Below are positions 6,580 through 14,298 of a stretch of 39,847 bases of DNA, in pieces. The DNA is from an uncultured Nitrososphaera sp. (GTDB lineage: Archaea > Thermoproteota > Nitrososphaeria > Nitrososphaerales > Nitrososphaeraceae): contig NZ_CAMLDP010000007.1 of the NCBI RefSeq assembly GCF_946478925.1, positions 1 through 39,847 of the forward strand, given 5' to 3'. The notes beneath the pieces were generated by a model. That model did no database searches and had not been told where the DNA came from. It saw only the letters and a list, made by a program, of their open reading frames with translations. Made by a program: the position numbers and the translations under genes. The number at the start of each line of letters is the position of its first letter. Positions within the stretch are counted from its first letter, which is position 1.

Positions 6580-7406
6580 ACCAGCTTCTCCTGCGCGCTC
6601 TTTTTGAACATAAGCAAATTGGCGTGGTACGGAAACGGCTTAACGCAGTCAATCTCCTTGTCGCGCATTGTCCACATCCTCCAAGGGGGCACGACCTGTA
6701 TTATCTCCCCAAAGTCCTCAAAGCCTATTTCGTGGCAGTCCTGCCAAATCCACTTGTCAAGTGCGCAGTACTTGCCCTTATCCCACCGTGGCCTGATTTC
6801 TATTATCAACATGCCGTTTGGCTGCAATATGTCAAAGCAGTTCTTCATCACTTTTTTCAGAGCCTCCCTCCAAAGCCCGTAGGATTCAGAATTTCCAATG
6901 TCAGTGTCGGATTCGCCGTACCCACCAGGTCCTTTTCCCTTGCCGTTGTAAGCGCCTGAAATTGCAAGTCCGAATGGAGGGGATGTCAGCACCAGCTTGG
7001 CCTTTCTTTTTCCCGGCATCTTGATTTCCTTCGTGCTGTCGCCTGTTGTCGAATGAAACATTCCAATAGACCTGTATTTTTCATAAAGCACCTTGAACTT
7101 GTCATTTGCAAGGTCGAGCGCCTGCTTGTACACGTCCTGATAGACTGCATCGCGGCCTAGCTCGACTGCGGTAAGCGGAATGACGCCTGAGCCTCCAAAG
7201 GGATCGACAACCAAGTCGCCGGCATTGGAGTAGTGCTCTATCAAAAGGCGCGCAACCTCTGCATCGAATTTTGCAGGGTACGTGTCCTCGTAAAGTGACC
7301 TATAGTTCACAAAAAGCACAGACGGCATTGACTTTTTCGTAAGACCCAGGACGATTTCTCTGGCGTTTTCAACCTCAAGGTTGCCGTCATCGTACTCTTT
7401 AATCAA
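6576..7406 (-). CDS. N4-cytosine/N6-adenine DNA methyltransferase
   Basis: Methylates the exocyclic amino group of C or A in DNA. Motif I is DPFGGSG (residues 68-74); motif IV is TSPPF (141-145), of the (S/T/D)PP(Y/F/W) kind that distinguishes this class. The segment before motif I (YPAKFDAEVARLLIEHYS) resembles motif X, so the order is X-I-IV, followed by a flexible GKGKGPGGYGESD loop that may contact the target. At 276 residues it is a single-domain orphan-type enzyme. The start is TTG. It heads a minus-strand operon with the TFB-like gene. No restriction nuclease is nearby. Whether A or C is modified cannot be told from SPPF alone. Confidence 0.85.
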   Translation of the reverse strand: MIKEYDDGNLEVENAREIVLGLTKKSMPSVLFVNYRSLYEDTYPAKFDAEVARLLIEHYSNAGDLVVDPFGGSGVIPLTAVELGRDAVYQDVYKQALDLANDKFKVLYEKYRSIGMFHSTTGDSTKEIKMPGKRKAKLVLTSPPFGLAISGAYNGKGKGPGGYGESDTDIGNSESYGLWREALKKVMKNCFDILQPNGMLIIEIRPRWDKGKYCALDKWIWQDCHEIGFEDFGEIIQVVPPWRMWTMRDKEIDCVKPFPYHANLLMFKKSAQEKLV

Positions 7407-7445
7407 GCTGTTTTACGGAGAATGCTGCCTGTGGTAATATTCATT

Positions 7446-7878
7446 ATGGGCGGCTGGATAAGGAAAACCTACGAAAGAGAAAGAAAAAAAGAAAGATCCA
7501 GAAACGGTCAACGTAGCCATCAGTCGCCTAGCCAACGAGCTCTCAAAAAGAGAGGCGGCAAGATTAGGACAGACCCTAAAGAAGCATATTTCAGATGTAA
7601 TACTCGGAGAGAGTTTGTGTTTGGATTTTTTGGAAGAAACCATGCCACATATCTCATTTGTGGCAGTGAAGGACAAAACCCTGATTCTTTATGACAAAAG
7701 GACTGGTCATTCTGTAGACATTACGTTTAACAACTCTAACTTGCTGGAATGCTCCGTTGACAAAATCGACACGAGCATTTCGCTCTGCGACCATCTAAGG
7801 TTCGCTATAGTATTGCCGCAAACAGGTCTGATATGGTACGCACATTCACACAAAACCGATGCTACTAGCATTGTTTGA
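7446..7878 (+). CDS. Hypothetical protein, split by a +1 frameshift at an A-run
   Basis: ATG 7446 opens a frame MGGWIRKTYERERKK. A different frame, open from 7462 to 7878, reads convincingly protein-like: DPETVNVAISRLANELSKREAARL, then GESLCLDFLEETMPHISFVAVKDKTLILYDKRTGHSV and a beta-rich end. That frame has no ATG or GTG, and no TTG before 7615. Skipping one base in the A-rich run around 7484-7494 would fuse the two into a protein of about 143 residues. The options are programmed slippage, a real mutation or a sequencing indel. The fallback is a TTG-started product from 7615 (87 aa). Function unknown. Confidence 0.5.
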
Positions 7879-7923
7879 AAGAATATTACCACCCTTGTTT
7901 CTGTCTGGTCGGACGCAGTAGAG

Positions 7924-8058
7924 ATGTTCTGCATAATGTGCGGCCACGAGGCCAAGGTGCAAAACTCTGAGCACAGGTCAGAGTTCTTGGTGCTTTTCCT
8001 AAAGATGACCTGTGAAAGTTGCAAGGTAAAAGTAAACGGCAAGGTGACGGGGCTATGA
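7924..8058 (+). CDS. Zinc-ribbon mini-protein, 44 aa
   Basis: ATG 7924 to TGA 8056-8058 gives CIMCGHEAKV, an amphipathic middle, then CESCKVKVNG: two CxxC knuckles forming one zinc ribbon. The stop overlaps the next ATG by four bases (ATGA), so it is coupled to the zinc-ribbon gene at 8055. The partner is unknown. Confidence 0.65.
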   Translation: MFCIMCGHEAKVQNSEHRSEFLVLFLKMTCESCKVKVNGKVTGL

Positions 8059-8285
8059 CATGCAAGGGAGTATGTGACGAGTACAGGGCTATGGAGCTAC
8101 CCAGAATAGGAAGGTATGCGGCAGGCCAGAAACGCTGCCAGACATGCAACGTTTTCATCTTGTGGGATGGATATTTCTGCCCCTGCTGCCATCTACGACT
8201 GCGCATAAGGCCAAGGTCACGGTTTGACAAGGATAGAATGGACACCTACCGGCGCATTGGAAGGGCTATCAAGGTGAAGATTTGA
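8055..8285 (+). CDS. Thaumarchaeal-type zinc-ribbon protein, 76 aa
   Basis: The frame extends upstream, but ATG 8055 is preferred because it couples with the previous stop and starts at the conserved part. The sequence is MTCKGVCDEYR...GQKRCQTCNVFILWDGYFCPCCHLRLRIRPRS: a CxxxC start, a QKRCxxC knuckle, an aromatic WDGYFCPCC knuckle and a basic tail. I recall this layout as a very common small protein in thaumarchaeal genomes, usually of unknown function and presumed to bind nucleic acid. It is a good lineage marker. A shorter relative lies at 14109-14285. Confidence 0.75.
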   Translation: MTCKGVCDEYRAMELPRIGRYAAGQKRCQTCNVFILWDGYFCPCCHLRLRIRPRSRFDKDRMDTYRRIGRAIKVKI

Positions 8286-8299
8286 GGGGTCAAGAATTT

Positions 8300-8332
8300 T
8301 TGGCTGCCGGCCTTTTACAGCCGGCAAGCCAA
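8300..8332 (+). terminator. GC-rich hairpin after the zinc-ribbon pair
   Basis: TTGGCTGCCGGC (8300-8311) pairs with GCCGGCAAGCCAA (8320-8332), 12 bp with one bulged A and an 8-nt loop. It lies between the plus genes ending at 8285 and the minus gene ending at 8449, so it could serve both. The gap 8333-8448 also has a weak C/D-box-like pattern, described under findings. Confidence 0.45.
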
Positions 8333-8448
8333 CCATCGTCGCGCCAGCAGCGCAAACCGATGATGATTACCTAGGTTATCCAAGAGTCGTAGTCAATGAC
8401 GAGACTCATGGGTACTGAGGACATTATCGTGCTGCTGGCGCATATAGT

Positions 8449-8700
8449 TTACGCTTTACCTGTTTCTGTGGAAACACGCACCTTGATGGTGTATCTTTTG
8501 TGGTTGCGTCCTTCGTCACTCATAATATGCATTAGTATCTTATCTTCAACATTGTCTGACCAGTATGTACACGGGAGAGGCTTGTCTGAGCAACCGCTAT
8601 CGCAAAAGACAAAAAATCTAAGCCGATCCTTCATATCGTTTTCCTCCTGAACACGCTTTTCCGCCGCCATCTCCTCGTGACTTTTCATCAGTTTGTGCAC
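8449..8700 (-). CDS. Hypothetical protein, 83 aa
   Basis: The minus frame begins MHKLMKSHEEMAAEKRVQEENDMKDRLRFFVFCDSGCSDKPLPCTYW and ends RYTIKVRVSTETGKA. A charged N-terminal helix leads into a beta-rich C-terminal half with three Cys (CDSGC and one more) that might bind a metal. It is divergent from the DUF5679-type gene. A second in-frame Met lies five residues in, so the exact start is uncertain. The overlapping plus-strand frame is a hydrophobic shadow. Confidence 0.6.
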   Translation of the reverse strand: MHKLMKSHEEMAAEKRVQEENDMKDRLRFFVFCDSGCSDKPLPCTYWSDNVEDKILMHIMSDEGRNHKRYTIKVRVSTETGKA

Positions 8701-8758
8701 GAGTGACTTTGCTTTAAAGTCTGGTACGAACGAAGGCCATACTCAAAAACACCAACAT

Positions 8759-8768
8759 GAATATAAGC
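8759..8768 (+). promoter_or_regulatory. TATA box for the DUF5679-type gene
   Basis: GAATATAAGC is centred about 30 bp before ATG 8794, so the transcript would be almost leaderless. The spacing matches other genes in this window. Confidence 0.5.
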
Positions 8769-8793
8769 ACAGCATCGGCCAAACGAGCTATAA

Positions 8794-8937
8794 ATGACTA
8801 AGGGGTATTGTGTGAAGTGCAAAGCAAAGCGCGAGATGGAAGGAGCAAAGCCCATAAAGATGAAGAATGGCAAGCCCGCAATCAGGGGAACCTGCCCCAA
8901 GTGTGGAACCAAGATGTTCCGAATAGGCGCGGCCTAG
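8794..8937 (+). CDS. DUF5679-family zinc mini-protein, 47 aa
   Basis: MTKGYCVKCKAKREMEGAKP continues through a KMKNGKPAIRG strand to TCPKCGTKMFRIG. The YCVKCxxKR...KNGRPAxxGxCPxCGTKxFRI pattern is the DUF5679 signature, a four-Cys zinc fold widespread in Thaumarchaeota and some viruses; its role is unknown. The full family length is present. The ATG lies about 30 bp after a TATA box. The helicase gene starts 57 bp downstream; the longer helicase frame that overlaps this gene is therefore not used. Confidence 0.85.
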   Translation: MTKGYCVKCKAKREMEGAKPIKMKNGKPAIRGTCPKCGTKMFRIGAA

Positions 8938-8993
8938 CGGCAAGCACGACGACGACGCTTGCCGGAACGATTTCTTTTAAGAAAGAATGGGAT

Positions 8994-10643
8994 ATGATAC
9001 CTTTGAGCGAGGAAGGAAGAAGGAGCGACGAGGTGGTATTTTCGCAAAAGACGCATGAAAAGAGCAAGCACTTCAAAGAGATGGTTGACGACCTTGACAG
9101 GACCATAGAGGACGCTTCGACCAAGGCTGCAAGCATCATAGTGCAGTTAAAGGAGGCCAGAGAGCGCGCCGAACACCAGCTTGAGGGCATAATGCACCAG
9201 ATGGAGGCTCTTGGCGCACCGACCACGGTTGAAACCATCGACCGTGAAAAGTTCACGGATTTTGTAAAGCACCCCTATGCCGTAGTCGAAAAGGGCGACG
9301 ATCAGTTTTACGTAGTCACGCCGGCCTGGGTTCCATTTGGAGTCGGCTGGCTGGAAAAACAAATCAAGGGCTGGAACTACTTTGTCATTAACCGCTACTC
9401 GCACTGGATAGGCGACCTTCCAAAAGAACTACAGGACAAGTTCAAGTTTGAGCGCGAACCCCTTCCAGTGTTTGTCCGGGACGGCTTTTTGCACACGCGG
9501 GACAGCGAGCTTGTCGACCAGTTTTACGGCAAGTCCACAGAGACTCAGCAAAAGGCTTGGGATCGATACCGGCAACACCTAGTAAACCGAGACGGGCCGG
9601 ACAAAATCAAAATCAAGCAAGGCCACGAGTTCCAGCTAATAGACGAGCTGGTAAAGGACGGCATAATGCCTGTGGGAAAGCGGCACGTTGACCCGCAGGA
9701 CATGATGCGTGGTTCATGGACTGGCATACAACTGCATGACGGATACCAGAAAAGGGCGTACACCGAATTTCTCGAATACGGCTCTATCGGAGTGTACTGG
9801 CCTCCCGGCGCTGGAAAAACCATGCTTGGGCTGACACTGCTAGAGTTAATCAGGCCGCCAAACGTAATCATCGTTCCAGGTCCAGCGTTGCGTGACCAGT
9901 GGATTGAAAGGCTACACCAGTATCATTTCCCGCCTGACGTTTTGCGTGGAATTGACATCGTTACATTCAAGGCGTATGAAAAAATCCGCGACAAGCATTA
10001 CAACCTGAAAATTGTTGATGAAAGCCACCGCCTGCCGGCCAACTCGTACGCGGTGATGTCAACTGTCGACGCCAAATACACGCTTGGCCTGACTGCAACA
10101 CCCTACAGGGAAGATGGCCGAGCCGACCTGATTATTGCGCTCACCGGCAAGCCTGTGGGAATGAACTGGCAGGAAATAATTTCGCACGGCGTAGTGAAAC
10201 AGCCAAAAATACGGGTCTACATTGTCGACAGCTACCGCACAAAGATGCAGAGGCTTGAGCACCTGCTAAAAGACGACAAGCGCACGCTCATCTACTCGTA
10301 CTGGCTAGAGCCGGGCAGACAGATAGCCGAAAAATTCAAGCTGCCTTTTCTGCATGGTGGAACCAAGAACAATTACGAGACAATGAAAAACTCGCCTGTG
10401 TTTGTGGTGTCGTCTGTGGGGTCGGAAGGCATCGACCTGCCCGACCTTGAGCGCATTGTCGAGTTTTCCTTCCAGTTCGGGTCTAGGAGGGAAGAGGCAC
10501 AGCTTGCAGGAAGGATAATGCACTCCAAGGTTGAAGGCCAAGTCGAGCACGTTATCCTCTTTACAGAGGAGGAAGCAGAGAGGTACGAAAAGCGTCTGTA
10601 CAGCCACTACAGTCACGGATTTAAGATAGAGATGGTACGCTAG
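8994..10643 (+). CDS. SF2 DNA/RNA helicase, XPB-like, 549 aa
   Basis: ATP-driven nucleic-acid translocase. The first 240 or so residues include a coiled coil (about 25-72, EMVDDLDRTIEDASTKAA...) and an unrecognised alpha/beta domain. The helicase core has Walker A PGAGKT (271-276), motif Ia VPGPALRDQW, Walker B VDESH (341-345), motif III LTATP (366-370), and motifs V/VI VGSEGIDLPDLE and QLAGRIMHSK near the C-terminus. DESH and the layout resemble XPB/ERCC3 and phage UvsW-like proteins. ATG 8994 is preferred over an upstream frame that overlaps the mini-protein gene. It could remodel forks or recombination intermediates, or act in defence or anti-defence; the N-terminal domain should decide. 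Confidence 0.88.
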   Translation: MIPLSEEGRRSDEVVFSQKTHEKSKHFKEMVDDLDRTIEDASTKAASIIVQLKEARERAEHQLEGIMHQMEALGAPTTVETIDREKFTDFVKHPYAVVEKGDDQFYVVTPAWVPFGVGWLEKQIKGWNYFVINRYSHWIGDLPKELQDKFKFEREPLPVFVRDGFLHTRDSELVDQFYGKSTETQQKAWDRYRQHLVNRDGPDKIKIKQGHEFQLIDELVKDGIMPVGKRHVDPQDMMRGSWTGIQLHDGYQKRAYTEFLEYGSIGVYWPPGAGKTMLGLTLLELIRPPNVIIVPGPALRDQWIERLHQYHFPPDVLRGIDIVTFKAYEKIRDKHYNLKIVDESHRLPANSYAVMSTVDAKYTLGLTATPYREDGRADLIIALTGKPVGMNWQEIISHGVVKQPKIRVYIVDSYRTKMQRLEHLLKDDKRTLIYSYWLEPGRQIAEKFKLPFLHGGTKNNYETMKNSPVFVVSSVGSEGIDLPDLERIVEFSFQFGSRREEAQLAGRIMHSKVEGQVEHVILFTEEEAERYEKRLYSHYSHGFKIEMVR

Positions 10644-10653
10644 TAGCTCGACC

Positions 10654-10947
10654 TTGGTTCTACCAAAGCACGACCCAGAGCTTGCGAGGTGGCTGATTAG
10701 AGAGGCCGTGGAGGACTCTTATTTTCGCATCGTTAGAATTTTCGACTCTGCAAAACGTAGCGAAGAGTACAAATATCAAAGACTGAGGAAACTCAGCCTT
10801 ATCACTTCAAACTCCGATGATGCTTTTCTGGCCGTCAGGATAGTGTTAGACCGAGCATCTGAATCTTCAAAGATTGCATTGGATTGTGCAAAGGATTACG
10901 ACGGGCATTATTTTCAAAAGTTGTTTCTGGGAGCGTTTAGGCAATAA
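10654..10947 (+). CDS. Hypothetical helical protein, 97 aa
   Basis: A TTG start 10 bp after the helicase stop gives MVLPKHDPELARWLIREAVEDSYFRIVRIFDSAKRSEEYKYQRLRKLS..., an all-helical charged protein that ends FQKLFLGAFRQ. No motif or family is recognised. Tight spacing suggests co-transcription with the helicase. Confidence 0.6.
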   Translation: MVLPKHDPELARWLIREAVEDSYFRIVRIFDSAKRSEEYKYQRLRKLSLITSNSDDAFLAVRIVLDRASESSKIALDCAKDYDGHYFQKLFLGAFRQ

Positions 10948-10988
10948 ATAATACCATGATGGCGTCTGTCGGCTTTCAGTAACAAAGG

Positions 10989-11981
10989 TTGCGCATTCTC
11001 CTTTACACAAACATCGACATCAACGCGCAGGCGCAGCAGCTTTCGGAATACATCAGGGAAAACACAGACCATGAGGCGCTAAACGTTGTACTGAATCAGA
11101 CGTACATCGACCGCAAGGCCGACAAAATCCTCGGCGCGTCGGAGAACTTTACGCTCAAGTCAGAAGAGTGGGATTTCTTTATCCTGCGCTTTTTTGACGC
11201 CGCGACGATTAGAAAACTTGCTCAGACGGGCGTGGTAAACGCAAACAACTGCATAATCAAAATCCACGGCTCGGAGGCCAGATTCAATCAGGCCGAGTGG
11301 CGCGCGCTGTGGGAGGACTTTCGCATTACGTACGTGGTCAACGGGTACGACTATTACAACTGGCGTCAGATGGGGTCGTGCATACAGCATATTCCTCACA
11401 TGGTCGACGTTTCAAGGCTGGAAGAATACGCAAGGAAGGAAAACCGAAGAGCCGACCGTCTGGTGGTAGGCCATGCTCCGACAAACACCAAAATAAAAAA
11501 CACAGAGGCTTTTGAAAACGCGGTAAAGGAGCTGCAAGCCGAGGGGGTTCCAATAGAGGCAGTGACCCTTACGAACAAGCCTTGGGAGCAGGTAATTCAG
11601 GCCAAGGCCAACTGCCATGTAATTTACGACCAGATGAACGCGCATATGGGCTTTGGCGGCTTTGGGATAAACATGGTCGAGGCCCTGGCTATGCGCCAGC
11701 CCGTCGTCGCCGGCTACTCCAAGTACACCTATTCGTACTACCCGCAACTTCGCAGGTTTGTAACACAGGCAACACCAGAGACGATAAAGGGCGTACTCAA
11801 CTACCTAGTGAAGTATTTCAAGGTTGGCAACTATCCGATGTTTTTCTCGTACGATGGTAGAAGCAAGGAGCCTCAGAAGTTTGCATACGAGAGGTTTAGC
11901 ACCGGCGTGGTCGGGAGTCAATGGCTCGACCTTATCGAGTTCATCGCAGAGGGAGGAGTGAGCAACAACTTTGGATACTAA
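10989..11981 (+). CDS. GT-B glycosyltransferase (GT4-like), 330 aa
   Basis: Transfers a sugar from a nucleotide or lipid donor. The N-terminal Rossmann half starts MRILLYTNIDINAQ. The C-terminal half has VGHAPTNTKIKNTEAF...AVKEL, a signature of GT4 proteins that search or mine sugar targets, and GFGGFGINMVEALAMRQPVVAG, the donor-binding region with the conserved Glu. Start TTG 10989 gives a canonical N-terminus. It is shorter than typical GT4 enzymes (about 350-400), mainly in the N-terminal domain. Its end overlaps the next gene by 11 bp, so it leads a compact sugar cassette through 14143. Donor and acceptor cannot be read from sequence. Confidence 0.85.
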   Translation: MRILLYTNIDINAQAQQLSEYIRENTDHEALNVVLNQTYIDRKADKILGASENFTLKSEEWDFFILRFFDAATIRKLAQTGVVNANNCIIKIHGSEARFNQAEWRALWEDFRITYVVNGYDYYNWRQMGSCIQHIPHMVDVSRLEEYARKENRRADRLVVGHAPTNTKIKNTEAFENAVKELQAEGVPIEAVTLTNKPWEQVIQAKANCHVIYDQMNAHMGFGGFGINMVEALAMRQPVVAGYSKYTYSYYPQLRRFVTQATPETIKGVLNYLVKYFKVGNYPMFFSYDGRSKEPQKFAYERFSTGVVGSQWLDLIEFIAEGGVSNNFGY

Positions 11982-12534
11982 CGACTGGATGAGCCGCTTT
12001 CCGTTTGCAAGCGTGTCGCTCAATGCTCGGATTGACCCGACAGCGAGGATAGAGCCGGGCGCGGTAATCTATGAAAACTGCGAAGTCGAGCAGGGCGCAA
12101 TAATCGGCGCAAACACCGTTTTGCGTCCTGGAACCAAGGTCGGCTACAGGAGCATAATAGGACCTCTTTGCGTGAGCGAGGGCGACGTTGAGGTAGGCGA
12201 GTGCACGAGCGTGATGTCGCAGTGTCATCTGACAAAGGGCTTGAAGATAGGAAACAACTGCTTCATAGGCCCTGGCCTTGTCACCACAAACACAAGAAAA
12301 ATCACGGCAGGGGAGCATGGATGCGGCCTTGACAAAAAGGAGGCCGAGACTCTTCCTATGACGATTGCAAACGGCGCAAGGATAGGGTCGGCAGTAACCA
12401 TAATGCCGGGTGTAAGAATAGGCGAGTGCGCGGTAATTGACGCTTCGTGCCTGATTACAAAGGACATCAGAAACAACGAGTGGGTAAGGGCAGGAAAAGA
12501 CCAAGTGGCGAGGCATGTGGGATATGTTTTCTGA
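11971..12534 (+). CDS. Left-handed beta-helix acyltransferase, up to 187 aa
   Basis: Hexapeptide repeats dominate: ARIDPTARIEPGAVIYENCEVEQGAIIGANTVLRPG and ANGARIGSAVTIMPGVRIGECAVIDASCLITKDI. This fold is typical of trimeric acetyl- or acyl-CoA transferases such as sugar O- and N-acetyltransferases. A loop between coils carries TTNTRKITAGEHG, with a His that could be catalytic. Start is TTG 11971 or ATG 11989; both overlap or abut the glycosyltransferase end. The stop overlaps the amidohydrolase start by 20 bp. In context it probably acetylates a sugar made or transferred by its neighbours. Confidence 0.82.
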   Translation: MDTNDWMSRFPFASVSLNARIDPTARIEPGAVIYENCEVEQGAIIGANTVLRPGTKVGYRSIIGPLCVSEGDVEVGECTSVMSQCHLTKGLKIGNNCFIGPGLVTTNTRKITAGEHGCGLDKKEAETLPMTIANGARIGSAVTIMPGVRIGECAVIDASCLITKDIRNNEWVRAGKDQVARHVGYVF

Positions 12535-13315
12535 GAGAAAAGTAGGCGACAGGGTAAACGACGCTCACGTACACTTTGGCATGTCAAGGGTCATCTACGA
12601 CTATGCCTGCATGAAGGACTTTGACGACATAGAGCAGTTTCGCACTAAAAACGGCATAGACAAGATGCTGGTCATGCCATTTGATGTGCACCCTCAGCAC
12701 TGGAACGGCCTGCTCCACTTTGCGGCGCAGAAATTTCGCTGGCTAAAACCCCTGCACTGGATTACGCCGGAGAGCAAGCCGGAGATGCTTCACGAGACTT
12801 TTGTCGGATGCAAGTTCCATGCCAGTTTTGAGAAGAGACCGGTGAATGACCCCTTGTACACACCCATGATGGAGGCGCTTGACAGGCGCGGTCTGATTCT
12901 GCTCGTGCACTGCGGCAGGTTCGACGCCGGAAGCAGGTCGTCTCTTACATCGTTCCACCACGCGCTAGACATTGCTGAAAAATACACAGGAATTAGAGTC
13001 GTACTTGCGCACATGGGCGGAAGCAACACAGAGGTTTCCAAAATGGCAATAGACACCACACATGAAAAGGCTCTGCAAAATGTCTGGCTTGACACTTCTG
13101 GCGGCATCAATCCTTTCACGATAGAGAGGTCGTACAAGGAGCATTCCTGGTGGGTAGATAACAGGATTCTCTTTGGGTCAGACTACCCTTGGCACTCGTA
13201 CCGTGCAATGATACACAACATACTTGACGCTCGCATTCCCGTAGAGTCTAAGAAGAGGATTCTGTACGGTAATTTCGAGACACTTTTAGAGGCCATCGAA
13301 GGAGGGAACCGGTAG
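12515..13315 (+). CDS. Amidohydrolase_2-family metal hydrolase, 266 aa
   Basis: TIM-barrel metal-dependent hydrolase or decarboxylase. Motifs in order: NDAHVHFG (His18, His20), GCKFHASF (Lys100), LLVHCG (His132), VLAHMGGS (His166) and LFGSDYPW (Asp223). All metal and catalytic positions of PF04909 are present, so it is probably active. It sits between an acyltransferase and a methyltransferase in the sugar cassette. A role in deacylating or rearranging a sugar or cofactor is possible, but substrates in this family vary greatly and none is proposed. The start overlaps the acyltransferase gene. Confidence 0.85.
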   Translation: MWDMFSERKVGDRVNDAHVHFGMSRVIYDYACMKDFDDIEQFRTKNGIDKMLVMPFDVHPQHWNGLLHFAAQKFRWLKPLHWITPESKPEMLHETFVGCKFHASFEKRPVNDPLYTPMMEALDRRGLILLVHCGRFDAGSRSSLTSFHHALDIAEKYTGIRVVLAHMGGSNTEVSKMAIDTTHEKALQNVWLDTSGGINPFTIERSYKEHSWWVDNRILFGSDYPWHSYRAMIHNILDARIPVESKKRILYGNFETLLEAIEGGNR

Positions 13316-13316
13316 A

Positions 13317-13505
13317 ATGGGAGTTTCAGCAGCCGCAGGAGCAAAAAGATACGAAATTAACCTTAGAGTTGTAATCGACTCGTACATCCCCATCACGACC
13401 GAGTTCACGGACGCGTTCAAGGCTGGCCTTGCACACACGATGAAAAAATCGGGCGCGATTGAGGTTGTCGACATCGCTGCAAGTCATAGGGTTATAAGTA
13501 AATGA
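13317..13505 (+). CDS. Hypothetical protein, 62 aa
   Basis: ATG 13317 follows the amidohydrolase stop by 1 bp, and the stop overlaps the methyltransferase ATG (ATGA). It reads MGVSAAAGAKRYEINLRVVIDSYIPITTEFTDAFKAGLAHTMKKSGAIEVVDI, an alpha/beta sequence with no Cys or membrane segment. No family is recognised. Its coupling on both sides supports it as a true gene of the cassette. Confidence 0.65.
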   Translation: MGVSAAAGAKRYEINLRVVIDSYIPITTEFTDAFKAGLAHTMKKSGAIEVVDIAASHRVISK

Positions 13506-14143
13506 ATAACAGCAAAGAACAAGAAAAACTGCTCGAAAACGAAAGTGCGGTAGAAAACCAAAGGAGCCTGCGGCATCTTTATGCGGCCATGAAGGTGTAC
13601 GGCCGAGTCCTCGACGTTGGGTGCAACAGCGGCTTTTTTTCGCAGTACATGCCCTCAAACGTAAACGAGTACATTGGGATTGACAGCGACCCTGCCCTTA
13701 TAGGCAAGGCCACGACCCTTTATGGAACAAAGAAGAGGTTTCACTTTCAGGTCTGCGACTTTGAATCAGTGGAGCACCTTCCATTTGAGCCAGAGTCGTT
13801 TGACTGCGTGGTCTGCATGGAGGTAATCGAGCACCTTGACGACTGCCAGCCAATCCTGCAAAAAATGCGCGAAGTTCTGATGCCTGACGGCCTTTTGATT
13901 CTGTCCACGCCTGCGCCGATACTTACGGGCAAGGACTACAATCCCGACCACAAGCACGAATACCTTCCCGACAAATTGCAATTACTTTTGCAAAAAACCG
14001 GTTACAGGGCGGTAGGCTTGCAGCTTGTTTCGCAGAACGAGTACCGATGGTTTAGACTGTTGCAGATTTGGACGGCGAGAAAAAAGACGAACAAGGTCGG
14101 GATGGCCGATGGCGAGCAGATGCCAGCGAAAAATTTGCCTTGA
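13502..14143 (+). CDS. SAM-dependent class I methyltransferase, 213 aa
   Basis: Motif I is VLDVGCNSGFFS; the acidic ribose-binding loop is YIGIDSDP; motif II/III is FDCVVCMEVIEHL, with the EVIEHL signature of Methyltransf_11; post III is LMPDGLLILSTP. This class methylates small molecules, sugars or proteins. In a cassette with a glycosyltransferase, an acyltransferase and a hydrolase, a sugar methyltransferase is the most likely role. The ATG overlaps the preceding stop. The 3' end overlaps the zinc-ribbon gene at 14109 in another frame. Confidence 0.85.
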   Translation: MNNSKEQEKLLENESAVENQRSLRHLYAAMKVYGRVLDVGCNSGFFSQYMPSNVNEYIGIDSDPALIGKATTLYGTKKRFHFQVCDFESVEHLPFEPESFDCVVCMEVIEHLDDCQPILQKMREVLMPDGLLILSTPAPILTGKDYNPDHKHEYLPDKLQLLLQKTGYRAVGLQLVSQNEYRWFRLLQIWTARKKTNKVGMADGEQMPAKNLP

Positions 14144-14285
14144 ATACAAGGTCTGGGAAAGGGGAGGAAAGAAGAACTACCGGCCGGGCGTAAAATACTG
14201 CGCAGTGTGTGGCCTGTTCATGCAATTGCCGAAGGAAATGATAGACTGCCCCTGCTGCTCGACAAAGCTTAGGCTGTCGCCATAG
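14109..14285 (+). CDS. Zinc-ribbon protein, 58 aa, relative of 8055-8285
   Basis: The longer frame starts inside the methyltransferase gene. ATG 14109 is chosen because it places CQRKICLEYK at the N-terminus, aligned with CKGVCDEYR in the protein at 8055. It continues YRPGVKYCAVCGLFMQL...DCPCCSTKLRLSP. Four Cys pairs match the thaumarchaeal CxxxC/CxxC/CPCC layout, but the WDG loop and the basic tail are missing. Probably nucleic-acid binding; function unknown. Confidence 0.7.
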   Translation: MASRCQRKICLEYKVWERGGKKNYRPGVKYCAVCGLFMQLPKEMIDCPCCSTKLRLSP

Positions 14286-14298
14286 ATGAGATGGGCGC

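Noticed and set aside
8808..8993. Helicase start at 8808
   Set aside because: That part overlaps the DUF5679-type gene in another frame; ATG 8994 gives a natural N-terminus.
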